Assembly: GCA_050692195.1 (NCBI GenBank)
Contig: JBOGVA010000087.1
Location: 1-34,777 of the forward strand
Direction: 5' to 3'
Source of the DNA: JBOGVA01 sp050692195
GTDB taxonomy: Bacteria; Actinomycetota; UBA4738
Length of the DNA: 34,777 nt
Shown: positions 1 to 7,557 of the stretch, one piece after another
Numbering within the stretch: position 1 is the stretch's first letter
Layout: each line of letters begins with the position of its first letter
The notes under the pieces: generated by a model
Seen by the model: only the letters and a program-made list of their open reading frames with translations
Database searches by the model: none
What the model was told of the DNA's origin: nothing
Made by a program: the position numbers and the translations under genes

Positions 1-2660
1 CTGCCTACTGCCCACGATGCGGGACCCCCCTCTCAGACCACGAGGTTGCCCTCGGATACGCCGAGGCGACGGATCCAAGCATCTACGTTCGTTTCCCTAT
101 CTTGTCCGGACCCCTGGCCGCTGAGGGAGCCGACCTACTGATCTGGACGACGATGCCCTGGACGCTTGTCCCTGCGACTCTGGCGGTGGTCAGCCCTGAC
201 CTCCGTTACGTGCTGGCACGCGGGAGGGCTGGCGACCAGCCGGTCGTCCTCGCGGCCGACCAGGTCGAAGAGGTACTGGGCAGCGAGGCCGAAGTGATCC
301 GGGACGTTCCTCTCGATGAGCTCGTCGGTGCGCGCTACCGCGGCCCGTTCGACCTGGTCGGCCCCGGCTCCCCCGACGACCCGGACGGCGACCCTGCATC
401 CTGGCGATTCGTGGTCGTGGGCGACTTCGTCAAGAGCGATGAGGGAACCGGAGTCGTGCATACCGGTGCGGCGTTTGGCGAGGACGACCTGCGGATCGCT
501 CGCGAGCACGGTGTGCCGGTGATCAACCCCGTGGACCCCGAGGGACGGTTCGACGAACGAGTCGGCCCCTACGCCGGCATGTTCATCCGGGAGGCGGACG
601 CGCGGATCATCGAAGACCTGCGCGATGCCGGCCTGCTCGTGTCCGAGGGAACATACACGCACACCTTTCCGTTCTGCTGGCGGTGCGACACTCCCCTCAT
701 CTACTACGCCCGACCGGCCTGGTACATCAGGACCACGGCGTTCAAGGACGAGCTGCTTGCTGCCAACGAGACCGTGAACTGGTACCCGGACCACATCAAG
801 CACGGCCGGTACGGCGACTGGCTTGCCAACAACGTCGATTGGTCGCTGTCGCGGGAGAGGTACTGGGGCACTCCCCTTCCCATCTGGATCTGCGACGAGA
901 AACATGAGACGGCCGTGGGCTCTCTGGCGGAGCTCTCCGAGCTCGCGGATCGCGACCTCACCGGAATGGATCTGCACAAGCCGTACATCGACGAGGTCAC
1001 GATGCGGTGCCGCGAGTGCGGCGGCCAGGCCACGCGTGTCCCCTACCTGATCGACGTGTGGTTCGACGCCGGAGCCATGCCCTATGCCCAGTGGGGGTAC
1101 ATGGGGCCCGGCTCGAAGGGCGAAGCCCCCTTCAAGAAGAGATTCCCCGCAGACTTCATCGCCGAGGGGCTCGACCAGACCCGGGGGTGGTTCTACACCC
1201 TGATGGCCGAGAGCGTGCTGCTGTTCGGCCAATCAGCCTATCGGAACGTGGTGTGCCTGGGGCTCCTCCTGGGCAAGGACGGGCGGCGAATGTCCACGCG
1301 TCTGGGAACCGCGGTCGACCCTTGGTCGGTGATCGATCGATATGGGGCAGATGCGCTGCGATGGTTTCTGGTGGCGGGGGGGTCTCCATGGTCCTCGCGC
1401 CGCGTGTACATGGAGGCTATCGAGGAGATCGTCCGGCAGTTCCTGCTGACCCTGTGGAATACCTACGCGTTCTTCGTGACCTATGCGAACATCGACGAGC
1501 CCGATCTTGCGGCCGCATTCCCCACCGTCGACCGGCCGGCGCTCGACCGGTGGGCGCTGTCACAGCTCCACGGCACCGTTGACACCGTGCGGACGGCCAT
1601 GGATAGCTACGACGCCACCGGCGCGGCCCGGCGGATCGAGAGGCTCGTCGAGGACCTGTCGAACTGGTACGTGCGGCGTTCCCGAAGACGGTTCTGGGAT
1701 CCAGCTCGGTCGGCGGGCGGCCAGGCGACCGACAAGCTTTCCGCATACGCCACTCTTCACGAGTGCCTGGCCTCCATCGCCAAGCTTGTCGCCCCGATCA
1801 CGCCTTTCCTGTCCGAGGAGCTGTACCGGAACCTGGTTGCCGGCCAGGAATCCGAGGCCCCGGAGTCCGTGCATCTCACCGATTTCCCAACGGCCGACGC
1901 CTCTCTCATCGATCGCGACCTGGACGAGGCCATGGCGCTCGCCCGCAGCGTCGTGACGCTGGGCCGCCAGATACGTAGCGAAGCGAAGGTGAAGGTGCGC
2001 CAGCCACTCTCTCGTGCGGCCGTCCACGTCCCCGGAGATCCCGCCCGCCTCGAGCCTCTCCTTCCTCTGGTGGCCGAGGAGCTCAACGTGAAGGAGGTTA
2101 CGTTCGCCGAGTCTGCGGGTGAGCTGGCGACATGGAGGGCGCGGCCCAACTTCCGGCTCCTCGGCCCCCGGCTCGGCTCGGCAGTTCAGGAGGTTGCGGC
2201 CGCTCTGAGCGAGGACGACGGCTTGACCGCGGCCGAGCTTGCTCGTGGCTCATCGGTCACCCTTCCTCTTCGCTCCGGGGACGTCACGATCGCGCCGGGA
2301 GAGGTGGAGCTGATCCAGCAGACAAGCTCGGGCTGGGGTCTCGCCTCGGATGGGTCGGTGACCGTGGCCCTGGACCTCGAACCGAATCAGGCGCTGCGGC
2401 GTGAAGGCCTTGTACGGGAGATCGTCCACCACGTGCAGAACCTCCGGAAGGCGGCGGGCCTCGACGTGGCAGATCGGATCGTGCTGGGGATCGATGCCGC
2501 CGACGAAGTTTGGGAAGTTGTTGCCTCCCATCGGGATGAGCTCCGCGCCGAGGTCCTGGCGACGGAGGTCGTGGATGAACCAGTGGGCGACCCGATGGTT
2601 GAGGAGGAGGTCGCGGTCGAGGGCTATCCAATCAGGCTGTCCCTGCGCCGGGCTATCTGA
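1..2660 (+). CDS. ileS: Isoleucyl-tRNA synthetase, type II-like, 5' truncated by window edge
   Basis: Class I aminoacyl-tRNA synthetase that charges tRNA-Ile in the cytoplasm. The reading frame is open from base 3, starting in the zinc-ribbon region CPRCGTPLS. The Rossmann HIGH motif and true start lie outside the window, so the TTG at 102 is not the start. Visible in order: the CP1 editing domain (WTTMPWTL, then GTGVVH and FGEDD), the CWRCDTPLIYYA block typical of the eukaryote-like type II enzymes, DWSLSRERYWGTPLP, EGLDQTRGWFYTL, the KMSKS-loop position (bases 1279-1302) and an anticodon-binding helical domain. About 886 residues remain, which fits a full length near 1040. The KMSKS loop reads RMSTR and the editing peptide has TTM where TTT is usual; both are atypical. 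It is convergent with divIVA. The family assignment is secure; full activity is not. Confidence 0.95.
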   Translation, partial: AYCPRCGTPLSDHEVALGYAEATDPSIYVRFPILSGPLAAEGADLLIWTTMPWTLVPATLAVVSPDLRYVLARGRAGDQPVVLAADQVEEVLGSEAEVIRDVPLDELVGARYRGPFDLVGPGSPDDPDGDPASWRFVVVGDFVKSDEGTGVVHTGAAFGEDDLRIAREHGVPVINPVDPEGRFDERVGPYAGMFIREADARIIEDLRDAGLLVSEGTYTHTFPFCWRCDTPLIYYARPAWYIRTTAFKDELLAANETVNWYPDHIKHGRYGDWLANNVDWSLSRERYWGTPLPIWICDEKHETAVGSLAELSELADRDLTGMDLHKPYIDEVTMRCRECGGQATRVPYLIDVWFDAGAMPYAQWGYMGPGSKGEAPFKKRFPADFIAEGLDQTRGWFYTLMAESVLLFGQSAYRNVVCLGLLLGKDGRRMSTRLGTAVDPWSVIDRYGADALRWFLVAGGSPWSSRRVYMEAIEEIVRQFLLTLWNTYAFFVTYANIDEPDLAAAFPTVDRPALDRWALSQLHGTVDTVRTAMDSYDATGAARRIERLVEDLSNWYVRRSRRRFWDPARSAGGQATDKLSAYATLHECLASIAKLVAPITPFLSEELYRNLVAGQESEAPESVHLTDFPTADASLIDRDLDEAMALARSVVTLGRQIRSEAKVKVRQPLSRAAVHVPGDPARLEPLLPLVAEELNVKEVTFAESAGELATWRARPNFRLLGPRLGSAVQEVAAALSEDDGLTAAELARGSSVTLPLRSGDVTIAPGEVELIQQTSSGWGLASDGSVTVALDLEPNQALRREGLVREIVHHVQNLRKAAGLDVADRIVLGIDAADEVWEVVASHRDELRAEVLATEVVDEPVGDPMVEEEVAVEGYPIRLSLRRAI

Positions 2661-2713
2661 TCCGCCAGTCATGGCGCCAGCTCAAAGCCGACGCGCCGAG
2701 AACGATTAGGCTG

Positions 2714-2735
2714 CTCCTCCGAGCCTCACGAGGAG
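2714..2735 (+). promoter_or_regulatory. Hairpin covering the ribosome binding site of the DmdA-like gene
   Basis: CTCCTC at 2714-2719 is a perfect complement of GAGGAG at 2730-2735, which is the Shine-Dalgarno sequence for the ATG at 2743. The loop is 10 nt. The short stem could partly block ribosome access. The pairing is seen directly; a regulatory role is inference, and a 6-bp stem could also be chance because any anti-SD-like run will pair. Confidence 0.35.
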
Positions 2736-2742
2736 AAACGCG

Positions 2743-3888
2743 ATGCAGCCATTCGACATGAGCCTGGTCCAGTGCGGGGCGCGTCTTCGGCGCTCTCCCT
2801 TCTTCGAGGCCGAGCAGCGCTACGGTCCCCTCGGATACACCGTCTACAACCACACGCTCTTCCCGATCCGATACGACGACCTCGAGGCCGAGTACTGGCA
2901 TCTCCTGAACCACGTGACCCTCTGGGATGTGGCCGTGGAGAGGCAGGTGGAGATCACCGGGCCCGACGCGTTCCGCTTCACGAGCATGCTGACCCCGCGC
3001 GACCTGACCAAGTGCGCCGTGGGGCAGGGGAAGTACGTGCTCATCACCGCACCCGATGGCGGCATCGTGAACGATCCGGTCCTGATGCGCCTGGGCGAGA
3101 ACCACTTCTGGCTGGCCCTGGCCGACAGCGACGTCCTTCTGTACGCGATAGGCCTGGCGGCCTTCACGGGTATGGACGTGCAGATAGGCGAGCCGGACGT
3201 GTCTCCGCTCCAGATCCAGGGGCCGAAGTCGAAGGATGTGGTGGGGGCCTTGTTCGGCGACGCCACGTTGGAACTCCCCTACTACCACTTCCTGGAGACT
3301 GAGCTGGACGGTATCCCCGTGGTCGTGACCAGGACGGGGTGGACGGGTGAGGTCGGATACGAGGTCTACCTGCGCGACGGAAGGCGGGGCACGGATCTGT
3401 GGGAGCGCATCATGGAGGCCGGACGGCCGCACCAGATCCGACCGACCGGGCCGTCGGACATCCGCCGGGTCGAGGCCGGCATCCTCAACTACGGGGCCGA
3501 CATGACGCTGGAGAACAACCCCTACGAGGTTGGCCTCGACCGGCTGGTCGACCTCGAAAAGGAGCACGACTTCATGGGGAGGGACGCGCTGCGGCGGATC
3601 CGGGACAGTGGAGTGGCGCGCAAGCTTGTAGGCGTGGAGATCACGGGAGAGCGCCTCGCCTTCAACGACACGAAGTGGCCGGCTCGGGTGGACCGAAAGG
3701 ACATCGGCCGGGTGACCTCAGCCCTCTACTCACCGCGACTGAAGAAGACCATCGGATATGCTTGGGTTCCGACGGCCAACGCGGAGGTCGGGACGCAGCT
3801 CACCGTAGAGACGCCACTCGGAGAGGCTCCCGCACAGGTCGTGCCGAGGCCGTTCGTGGACCCTACCAAGGAGATCCCGAAGTCCTGA
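2743..3888 (+). CDS. DmdA/GcvT-family tetrahydrofolate-dependent methyltransferase
   Basis: 381-residue aminomethyltransferase-fold protein. Family members move a methyl or methylene group from a small substrate to tetrahydrofolate. The N-terminal part (TVYNHTLFP at 33-41, WDVAVERQV at 61-69, LTPRDL, GGIVNDPV at 106-113, ADSDV, PLQIQGPKS) resembles DMSP demethylase DmdA more than glycine-cleavage GcvT. Trp200 and Tyr209 in GWTGEVGYEVY sit where, as I recall, DmdA has its substrate-contacting Trp and Tyr; GcvT usually has Tyr at the first position. A glycine-cleavage C-terminal barrel follows. The ATG has a good RBS, AGGAG 7 nt upstream. No gcvH or gcvP is nearby, which argues against a glycine-cleavage role. 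It follows ileS after 82 bp. The substrate is unproven: DMSP, dimethylglycine-like or another methylated compound are all possible. Confidence 0.8.
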   Translation: MQPFDMSLVQCGARLRRSPFFEAEQRYGPLGYTVYNHTLFPIRYDDLEAEYWHLLNHVTLWDVAVERQVEITGPDAFRFTSMLTPRDLTKCAVGQGKYVLITAPDGGIVNDPVLMRLGENHFWLALADSDVLLYAIGLAAFTGMDVQIGEPDVSPLQIQGPKSKDVVGALFGDATLELPYYHFLETELDGIPVVVTRTGWTGEVGYEVYLRDGRRGTDLWERIMEAGRPHQIRPTGPSDIRRVEAGILNYGADMTLENNPYEVGLDRLVDLEKEHDFMGRDALRRIRDSGVARKLVGVEITGERLAFNDTKWPARVDRKDIGRVTSALYSPRLKKTIGYAWVPTANAEVGTQLTVETPLGEAPAQVVPRPFVDPTKEIPKS

Positions 3889-3985
3889 GCCGAACTGGGG
3901 CGGACCCCGTTCGCCTACGTCCGACCGTACGCCTTGCCAGCAGTTCGAGTCCGATCAAGCCAACCACCGTGCCGAAGTAAGCCAT
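3863..3985 (-). CDS. Possible 40-aa single-span membrane peptide after divIVA
   Basis: Short ORF starting with ATG 38 nt past the divIVA stop, in the same direction. The N-terminus reads MAYFGTVVGLIGLELLA, a hydrophobic run long enough for a short membrane span, then an Arg-rich tail (RRTVGRRRTG), as expected for a small N-out or positive-inside anchor. It overlaps the end of the convergent DmdA-like gene by 26 bases. No Shine-Dalgarno sequence is seen, so expression would need coupling to divIVA or leaderless initiation. I do not recognise a family. It could easily be a chance ORF. Confidence 0.25.
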   Translation of the reverse strand: MAYFGTVVGLIGLELLARRTVGRRRTGSAPVRLRTSGSPW

Positions 3986-4023
3986 CGCGGTGCGTAGGCG
4001 AGGCGGGGTGGCCGCCGGCTCGC

Positions 4024-5028
4024 TCAGTCCTCTCCCCAGAAGAACTCCCGAAGCGACCGGTCCTCTCGGTCGCCTGGCACGGCCCCCGCCGGCTCAGGCT
4101 CCTGTCTGCCCGCCTTCCTCCCCGCCTCATCGGTCAGATCCATGACCCGCTCTCGCGGCCGCAGTCTGTCGTCTTGGACACCGGACGACGCTGGCGTGGC
4201 GGCCTTCGAACGGTCTCTCTCTGCGGGCGGCTGATCGGTGCCGGCCTCTTCCAGAGTGGCTTGGGGGGAGCCCTCGGGGGCTTCCCCGGACCGGTCGACG
4301 GCGGGCGCCGGCGCTCCGGCCAGAGAGTCCCTGTCATCGGCGTGGACCGGTTGCGGGTGGGAAGAGTCCCGCCCGCCTGCCTCCTCGTCCGTCCGCTCGA
4401 GGCCCTCCGGCTCGATGCCTTCGGACGACGCAGCTACCGGCGCCTCGTCGGTGCCGTGCCCGGCCGGCGCGAACTCCTCCTCGGGCCTCACGCCTTCCTG
4501 CTCGGCCGGCGCGCCCTCGTGGGGCCGATCGGCCTCGGCGCCCTTGGCGAACTCCTCCCGCGCCTGCCGGATGCCTTCCTTGACGGCGTCGGCGTGCCCC
4601 TGGATGAGCGCCGCCAGGCTCTGAAGGAACTCTCGTTCCCGAGCGAGGAACGGGCCCAGCAGGCCGGTCGGCGTGAGACCGGTAGCCGACGCCGCCAAGG
4701 TCGAGGCACGGGCTCTCGCCTCTGCCACGATCCGGCCGGCTTCCTCCCTCGCCTGGCGGACGATCGCGTCTGCTTCGCCCGGGGTCCCCCGGTCGAGTGG
4801 GGCGGTCCGCTTGAACGAGAGCTCCTCGCGCAGCCTCTTGTTCTCCGCGTGCAGGCGGGCGACCTCCTCGGTCACCTGGTCCAGGAACTGGTCGACGTCG
4901 CGCTCGTTGTAGCCGCGAAATGCCAGGCGGAACTCCTTCTGCTGGATGTCCACCGGAGTGATGCGTTTGGCCTCGGCGGCCGAGTGGTCCGACCTGGTCT
5001 CGTCGGTTTCTTTCTGCTTCCTTGGCAT
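4024..5028 (-). CDS. divIVA: DivIVA-domain polar scaffold / cell-division protein
   Basis: 334-residue coiled-coil protein that in actinobacteria binds curved membrane at poles and septa and directs wall growth. The N-terminal DivIVA domain (residues about 22-70) has ITPVDIQQKEFRLAFRGYNE then VDQFLDQV, running into a heptad coiled coil with HAENKRLREEL. A second helical region (about 85-160) precedes a long acidic, Pro/Ala-rich, probably disordered stretch. The protein ends in SLREFFWGED, which looks like a conserved terminal peptide. I chose ATG 5028 because GGAAGGA lies 8 nt upstream; the longer TTG start at 5064 overlaps yggT and adds a junk-like sequence. It follows yggT and is convergent with ileS. 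Confidence 0.9.
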   Translation of the reverse strand: MPRKQKETDETRSDHSAAEAKRITPVDIQQKEFRLAFRGYNERDVDQFLDQVTEEVARLHAENKRLREELSFKRTAPLDRGTPGEADAIVRQAREEAGRIVAEARARASTLAASATGLTPTGLLGPFLAREREFLQSLAALIQGHADAVKEGIRQAREEFAKGAEADRPHEGAPAEQEGVRPEEEFAPAGHGTDEAPVAASSEGIEPEGLERTDEEAGGRDSSHPQPVHADDRDSLAGAPAPAVDRSGEAPEGSPQATLEEAGTDQPPAERDRSKAATPASSGVQDDRLRPRERVMDLTDEAGRKAGRQEPEPAGAVPGDREDRSLREFFWGED

Positions 5029-5054
5029 CGTCCCGTCCTTCCCCGGTCTTCGCC

Positions 5055-5321
5055 TCAGCGGCAAGCCGCTCGCTGCAGGATCCCCAGCACGATGAACACG
5101 ATTATCGGTGAGAGGTCAAACGCCATGACCCCCAAGCGGAGTGGAGGGAGGATACCTCTCACGGGACGCAGCACCGGCTCGGTCAGAGCGTAGATCACGT
5201 CGATGACTCGACGGAATGGGCCTGAAGGCGACATCGAAGAGGCCATGGCGAACCAGGAGAGGATCACTCGTGCCAAGAGCACGAAGACGTACACCGTCAG
5301 CAGGATGCAAACGATCTCCAT
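5055..5321 (-). CDS. YggT-family small membrane protein
   Basis: 88-residue integral membrane protein with two hydrophobic segments (about residues 2-26 and 64-84) separated by the family motif region ALTEPVLRPVRGILPP and LRLGVMAFDLSPII. This family sits beside sepF and divIVA in most Gram-positives (ylmG of Bacillus) and has been linked to division and envelope assembly, with no agreed biochemical role. ATG 5321 has GAGGA 7 nt upstream. It lies 39 bp after sepF in the same operon-like run. Confidence 0.9.
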   Translation of the reverse strand: MEIVCILLTVYVFVLLARVILSWFAMASSMSPSGPFRRVIDVIYALTEPVLRPVRGILPPLRLGVMAFDLSPIIVFIVLGILQRAACR

Positions 5322-5360
5322 CGCGGATCCTCATGGATCAGCCGAGGGGGCCGATCCGTG

Positions 5361-5837
5361 TCAGAACTGGTTGAAGAAGCCCCCTTCGACGAGCCGCTCT
5401 CGTTCTTCGGCCGATACTTCCATGTTGGCGGGGGTGAGGAGGTACACCCGCGAGGCCACCATCTCGATCTTGCCGCTCAACCCGAACACCAGCCCGGAGG
5501 CGAAGTCGACCAGGCGCCGAGCGATCGCGTCGTCCGTGCCCTGGAGGCTCATGATCACCGGGATCCCTTGACGGAAGCGCTCCCCGATCTCTCGGGCCTC
5601 GTTGAACCGCTTGGGCTCCGCGCGGTGGATGGACGCCATACTGGGGCCGCGAGCCGACCGCATGGTCCGGACGATTGCATCCGGCCGATCGGTCGCCGTG
5701 GACTCCGCGCGTCCCAGCCGCCGGACGGGAGCGCTCTCTCGGTGGGCTCCGGAGGCGTCCATCTCCTCCAGCTCTTCCAGATCCTCGTCCTCAACCAGGC
5801 CCAGGTACTGCAGCGTCTTCTTCCACACGCCAGCCAT
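5361..5837 (-). CDS. sepF: Cell division protein SepF
   Basis: 158-residue membrane-associated FtsZ partner that tethers and bundles the Z-ring, standing in for FtsA in actinobacteria. The N-terminus MAGVWKKTLQYLGL is an amphipathic helix typical of the membrane anchor, followed by an acidic linker and the compact SepF domain (about 70-150) with GIPVIMSLQG, ARRLVDFASGLVFGLSG and FLLTP-like YLLTP. ATG 5837 was chosen over the longer open frame because it begins at this anchor and has GGGAGAGGAAG just upstream. Downstream of yggS by 16 nt. Confidence 0.95.
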   Translation of the reverse strand: MAGVWKKTLQYLGLVEDEDLEELEEMDASGAHRESAPVRRLGRAESTATDRPDAIVRTMRSARGPSMASIHRAEPKRFNEAREIGERFRQGIPVIMSLQGTDDAIARRLVDFASGLVFGLSGKIEMVASRVYLLTPANMEVSAEERERLVEGGFFNQF

Positions 5838-5853
5838 CTTCCTCTCCCTCGAG

Positions 5854-6573
5854 CTACGGAGCCGCCTGGCTCGCGGCGGCCCCGCGTCGAGCCACGTCCG
5901 GTCTGGCCCCGAACAGGGCCGTCCCGACGCGCACCATCGTAGCGCCTTCCTCCACGGCAACGTGGTAATCCCACGACATTCCCATGGACAGCTCGACGAC
6001 CTCCGGCCACGCGGCACGAAGGCCGTCCCGGAGCTCTCGCAGGCTCGCGTAGTAAGACCTCGTATCCGCCGCCCGGCCCGTCCAGGGCGGCAGCGTCATC
6101 AGCCCGACCGGGCGGACCCCTTCGAGGCTCGTCGCCTCCTCCACGAACCGCTCCGCCTGGGCCGGGTGAACACCCTGCCGGCCGCCGCTGAAGTCGATCT
6201 GCACCAGGCATCTGATCTCGGACCCCTGCGCGGCCGCCCGGCGAGCCACCCGCCGGAGCGCCCGGCCCGGCTCACATGAGTGGATGACGTCGGCATGGTC
6301 CGCCACCCGGGAGGCTGTTCCCGACTGCACCTTGCCCACGAAGTGCCACGTTCCAGGAATCACGGGGGCCTTGGCCGCCAGCTCGTTCGCGTAGTTCTCT
6401 CCGAAGTGCTCTACCCCGAGCGCCCGCGCTTGCCGGATCACCTCCACGGGGACCGTCTTGGTGACTGCCACCAATACGACCTCGGAGGGATCCCTCTTCG
6501 AGCGCCGGCATGCGGCCTCGATCCTCGACCGGACCGACAGTATGGATTCCTCGACGGCCTGAGGTCGGGCCAA
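5854..6573 (-). CDS. YggS/PLPBP pyridoxal-phosphate homeostasis protein
   Basis: 239-residue single-domain alanine-racemase-fold protein that binds PLP and buffers vitamin B6 and amino-acid pools. The PLP lysine is Lys39 in AVTKTVP. Other family blocks are FGENYANEL, WHFVGKVQ, GLMTLPPW, LSMGMSWDY and VRVGTALFG. The TTG start at 6573 is supported by AAGGAGG 6 nt upstream. It lies between pgeF and sepF, the usual order (ylmE in Bacillus). HFVGKVQSG replaces the common HFIGxLQxN, a minor variation. Confidence 0.93.
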   Translation of the reverse strand: MARPQAVEESILSVRSRIEAACRRSKRDPSEVVLVAVTKTVPVEVIRQARALGVEHFGENYANELAAKAPVIPGTWHFVGKVQSGTASRVADHADVIHSCEPGRALRRVARRAAAQGSEIRCLVQIDFSGGRQGVHPAQAERFVEEATSLEGVRPVGLMTLPPWTGRAADTRSYYASLRELRDGLRAAWPEVVELSMGMSWDYHVAVEEGATMVRVGTALFGARPDVARRGAAASQAAP

Positions 6574-6584
6574 CGGAGTCCTCC

Positions 6585-7367
6585 TTACCCCTGGCGGCGC
6601 ATCGCGATGAGAGCCTGGCGTCCGGTTTGGCCATCGCGCCGATAGGAGAACAGCCGGTCCTTCTCACAGGCGGTGCATTCGCCGGAGCGCTCGATCGTTC
6701 GGACTCCGTGCTCTTTGAGGATGGAGGCAACGGTGCCTGGCAGGTCCAGGAACAGTCGGGCTCCAACCCGGCGGGTCTTGGCCCCGGCCCCCGATGCCGC
6801 CGATACGGCCAGGGCGACGTCCTCTCCAACCTCGTAGTGATCCGGCCCGATGGCGGGTCCCATCGTCGCTCTAATACCGGCCGGATCCCCGAATCGGCTC
6901 AGCGCCGCCTGCACGATCCCGGCGGCCACGCCCTTCCACCCGGCGTGAACCACCGCCAGTCTCCCCGCGGCGGGGTCCACCAGCCCCAGAGGCACACAGT
7001 CGGCCACCAGGACAGCCATGGCCACGCCCCGCGACGAGGTGATCAGGGCGTCGACTTCAGGCACGGCGTCCTCGGCGTCGTCGAACCCGGCTCCCGCTCT
7101 TTGAGGTCCGATCCGTGCCGTCCTGGCTCCGTGCACCTGCTGTCCGCAGGCGAACGACGGGATGCCCAGGGCGGCGCACACGCGGCGGCGGTTCTCCTTG
7201 ACCCGATCCTGGTCGTCGCCGCTCCGCAGCCCGAGATTCAGGCTCCGGAACGCGCCTCGGCTCGTCCCTCCGGTACGTTCGGTGAAGGCGACCAGGAAGC
7301 CATCGGACTCATCCCGGGTGGACACGACGATGGAGATACCTCCCCCCAGGGTTCGTCGCTGAAGCAC
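6585..7367 (-). CDS. pgeF: Peptidoglycan editing factor PgeF / multicopper-oxidase-like laccase-domain protein
   Basis: 260-residue YfiH/LACC1-fold protein. Homologues act as purine nucleoside phosphorylase/adenosine deaminase-type enzymes or remove wrongly incorporated L-Ser from muropeptides. Metal and active-site residues are all visible: QQVHG (His79), VADCVPL (Cys124), VVHAGWKG (His141), GPAIGPDHYEVG, and the C-terminal CTACEKDRLFSYRRDGQTGR. The start is GTG 7367 with only a weak purine run upstream, so it is less certain. First gene after ftsZ, separated by 188 bp with hairpins; yggS follows after 11 nt. Confidence 0.92.
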   Translation of the reverse strand: MLQRRTLGGGISIVVSTRDESDGFLVAFTERTGGTSRGAFRSLNLGLRSGDDQDRVKENRRRVCAALGIPSFACGQQVHGARTARIGPQRAGAGFDDAEDAVPEVDALITSSRGVAMAVLVADCVPLGLVDPAAGRLAVVHAGWKGVAAGIVQAALSRFGDPAGIRATMGPAIGPDHYEVGEDVALAVSAASGAGAKTRRVGARLFLDLPGTVASILKEHGVRTIERSGECTACEKDRLFSYRRDGQTGRQALIAMRRQG

Positions 7368-7496
7368 GCCCTGACCCTACAACGAAGGGAACACGCTGCC
7401 GCGGGTTGTGCGCGGGTGAACCGAGACGCTTTGTCCGGGTGAATCTTCGGCGACGCCCTGGAGAAGTGGTGGGGGACGGGAAGGACGTGTCCGTAA
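7368..7496. other. Gap before pgeF with a repeated CGGGTGAA
   Basis: Non-coding gap between the ftsZ hairpins and pgeF. The octamer CGGGTGAA occurs twice in direct orientation (7413-7420 and 7436-7443), 23 bp apart. A TAGGGT hexamer on the minus strand just before the pgeF GTG could be a -10 element, without a convincing -35. No RNA gene is recognised. Confidence 0.3.
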
Positions 7497-7530
7497 GGCG
7501 GGGGAAGGGCGCCTCGGTGCCCTCCCCGCC
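7497..7530 (-). terminator. GC-rich hairpin downstream of ftsZ
   Basis: GGCGGGGGAAGGGC (7497-7510) pairs with GCCCTCCCCGCC (7519-7530) across an 8-nt loop, giving about 12 pairs with two single-base bulges. It lies 26 nt past the ftsZ stop in the direction of transcription. No clear T-run follows on the minus strand, so it may be an inefficient terminator or an RNA 3'-end stabiliser. Confidence 0.5.
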
Positions 7531-7540
7531 CCCACGTGGC

Positions 7541-7557
7541 AGGGCCGCGCAGGCCCT
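7541..7557 (-). terminator. Perfect 6-bp hairpin spanning the ftsZ stop codon
   Basis: AGGGCC (7541-7546) and GGCCCT (7552-7557) form a perfect inverted repeat around GCGCA. The stem includes part of the ftsZ TAG. With the larger hairpin next to it this gives a tandem structure at the end of the dcw message. Confidence 0.4.

Noticed and set aside
3896..3907. GGGG-CGGA-CCCC mini-hairpin after the DmdA-like gene
   Set aside because: The stem is only 4 bp with no T-run; too weak to call a terminator.
3940..3975. tRNA-like T-loop sequence TTCGAGT in the divIVA-DmdA gap
   Set aside because: The flanking bases form only three of five T-stem pairs and there is no acceptor or anticodon stem.
3934..5193. 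419-codon plus-strand frame opposite divIVA
   Set aside because: DivIVA and YggT on the other strand have clear motifs and RBSs; this frame has none.
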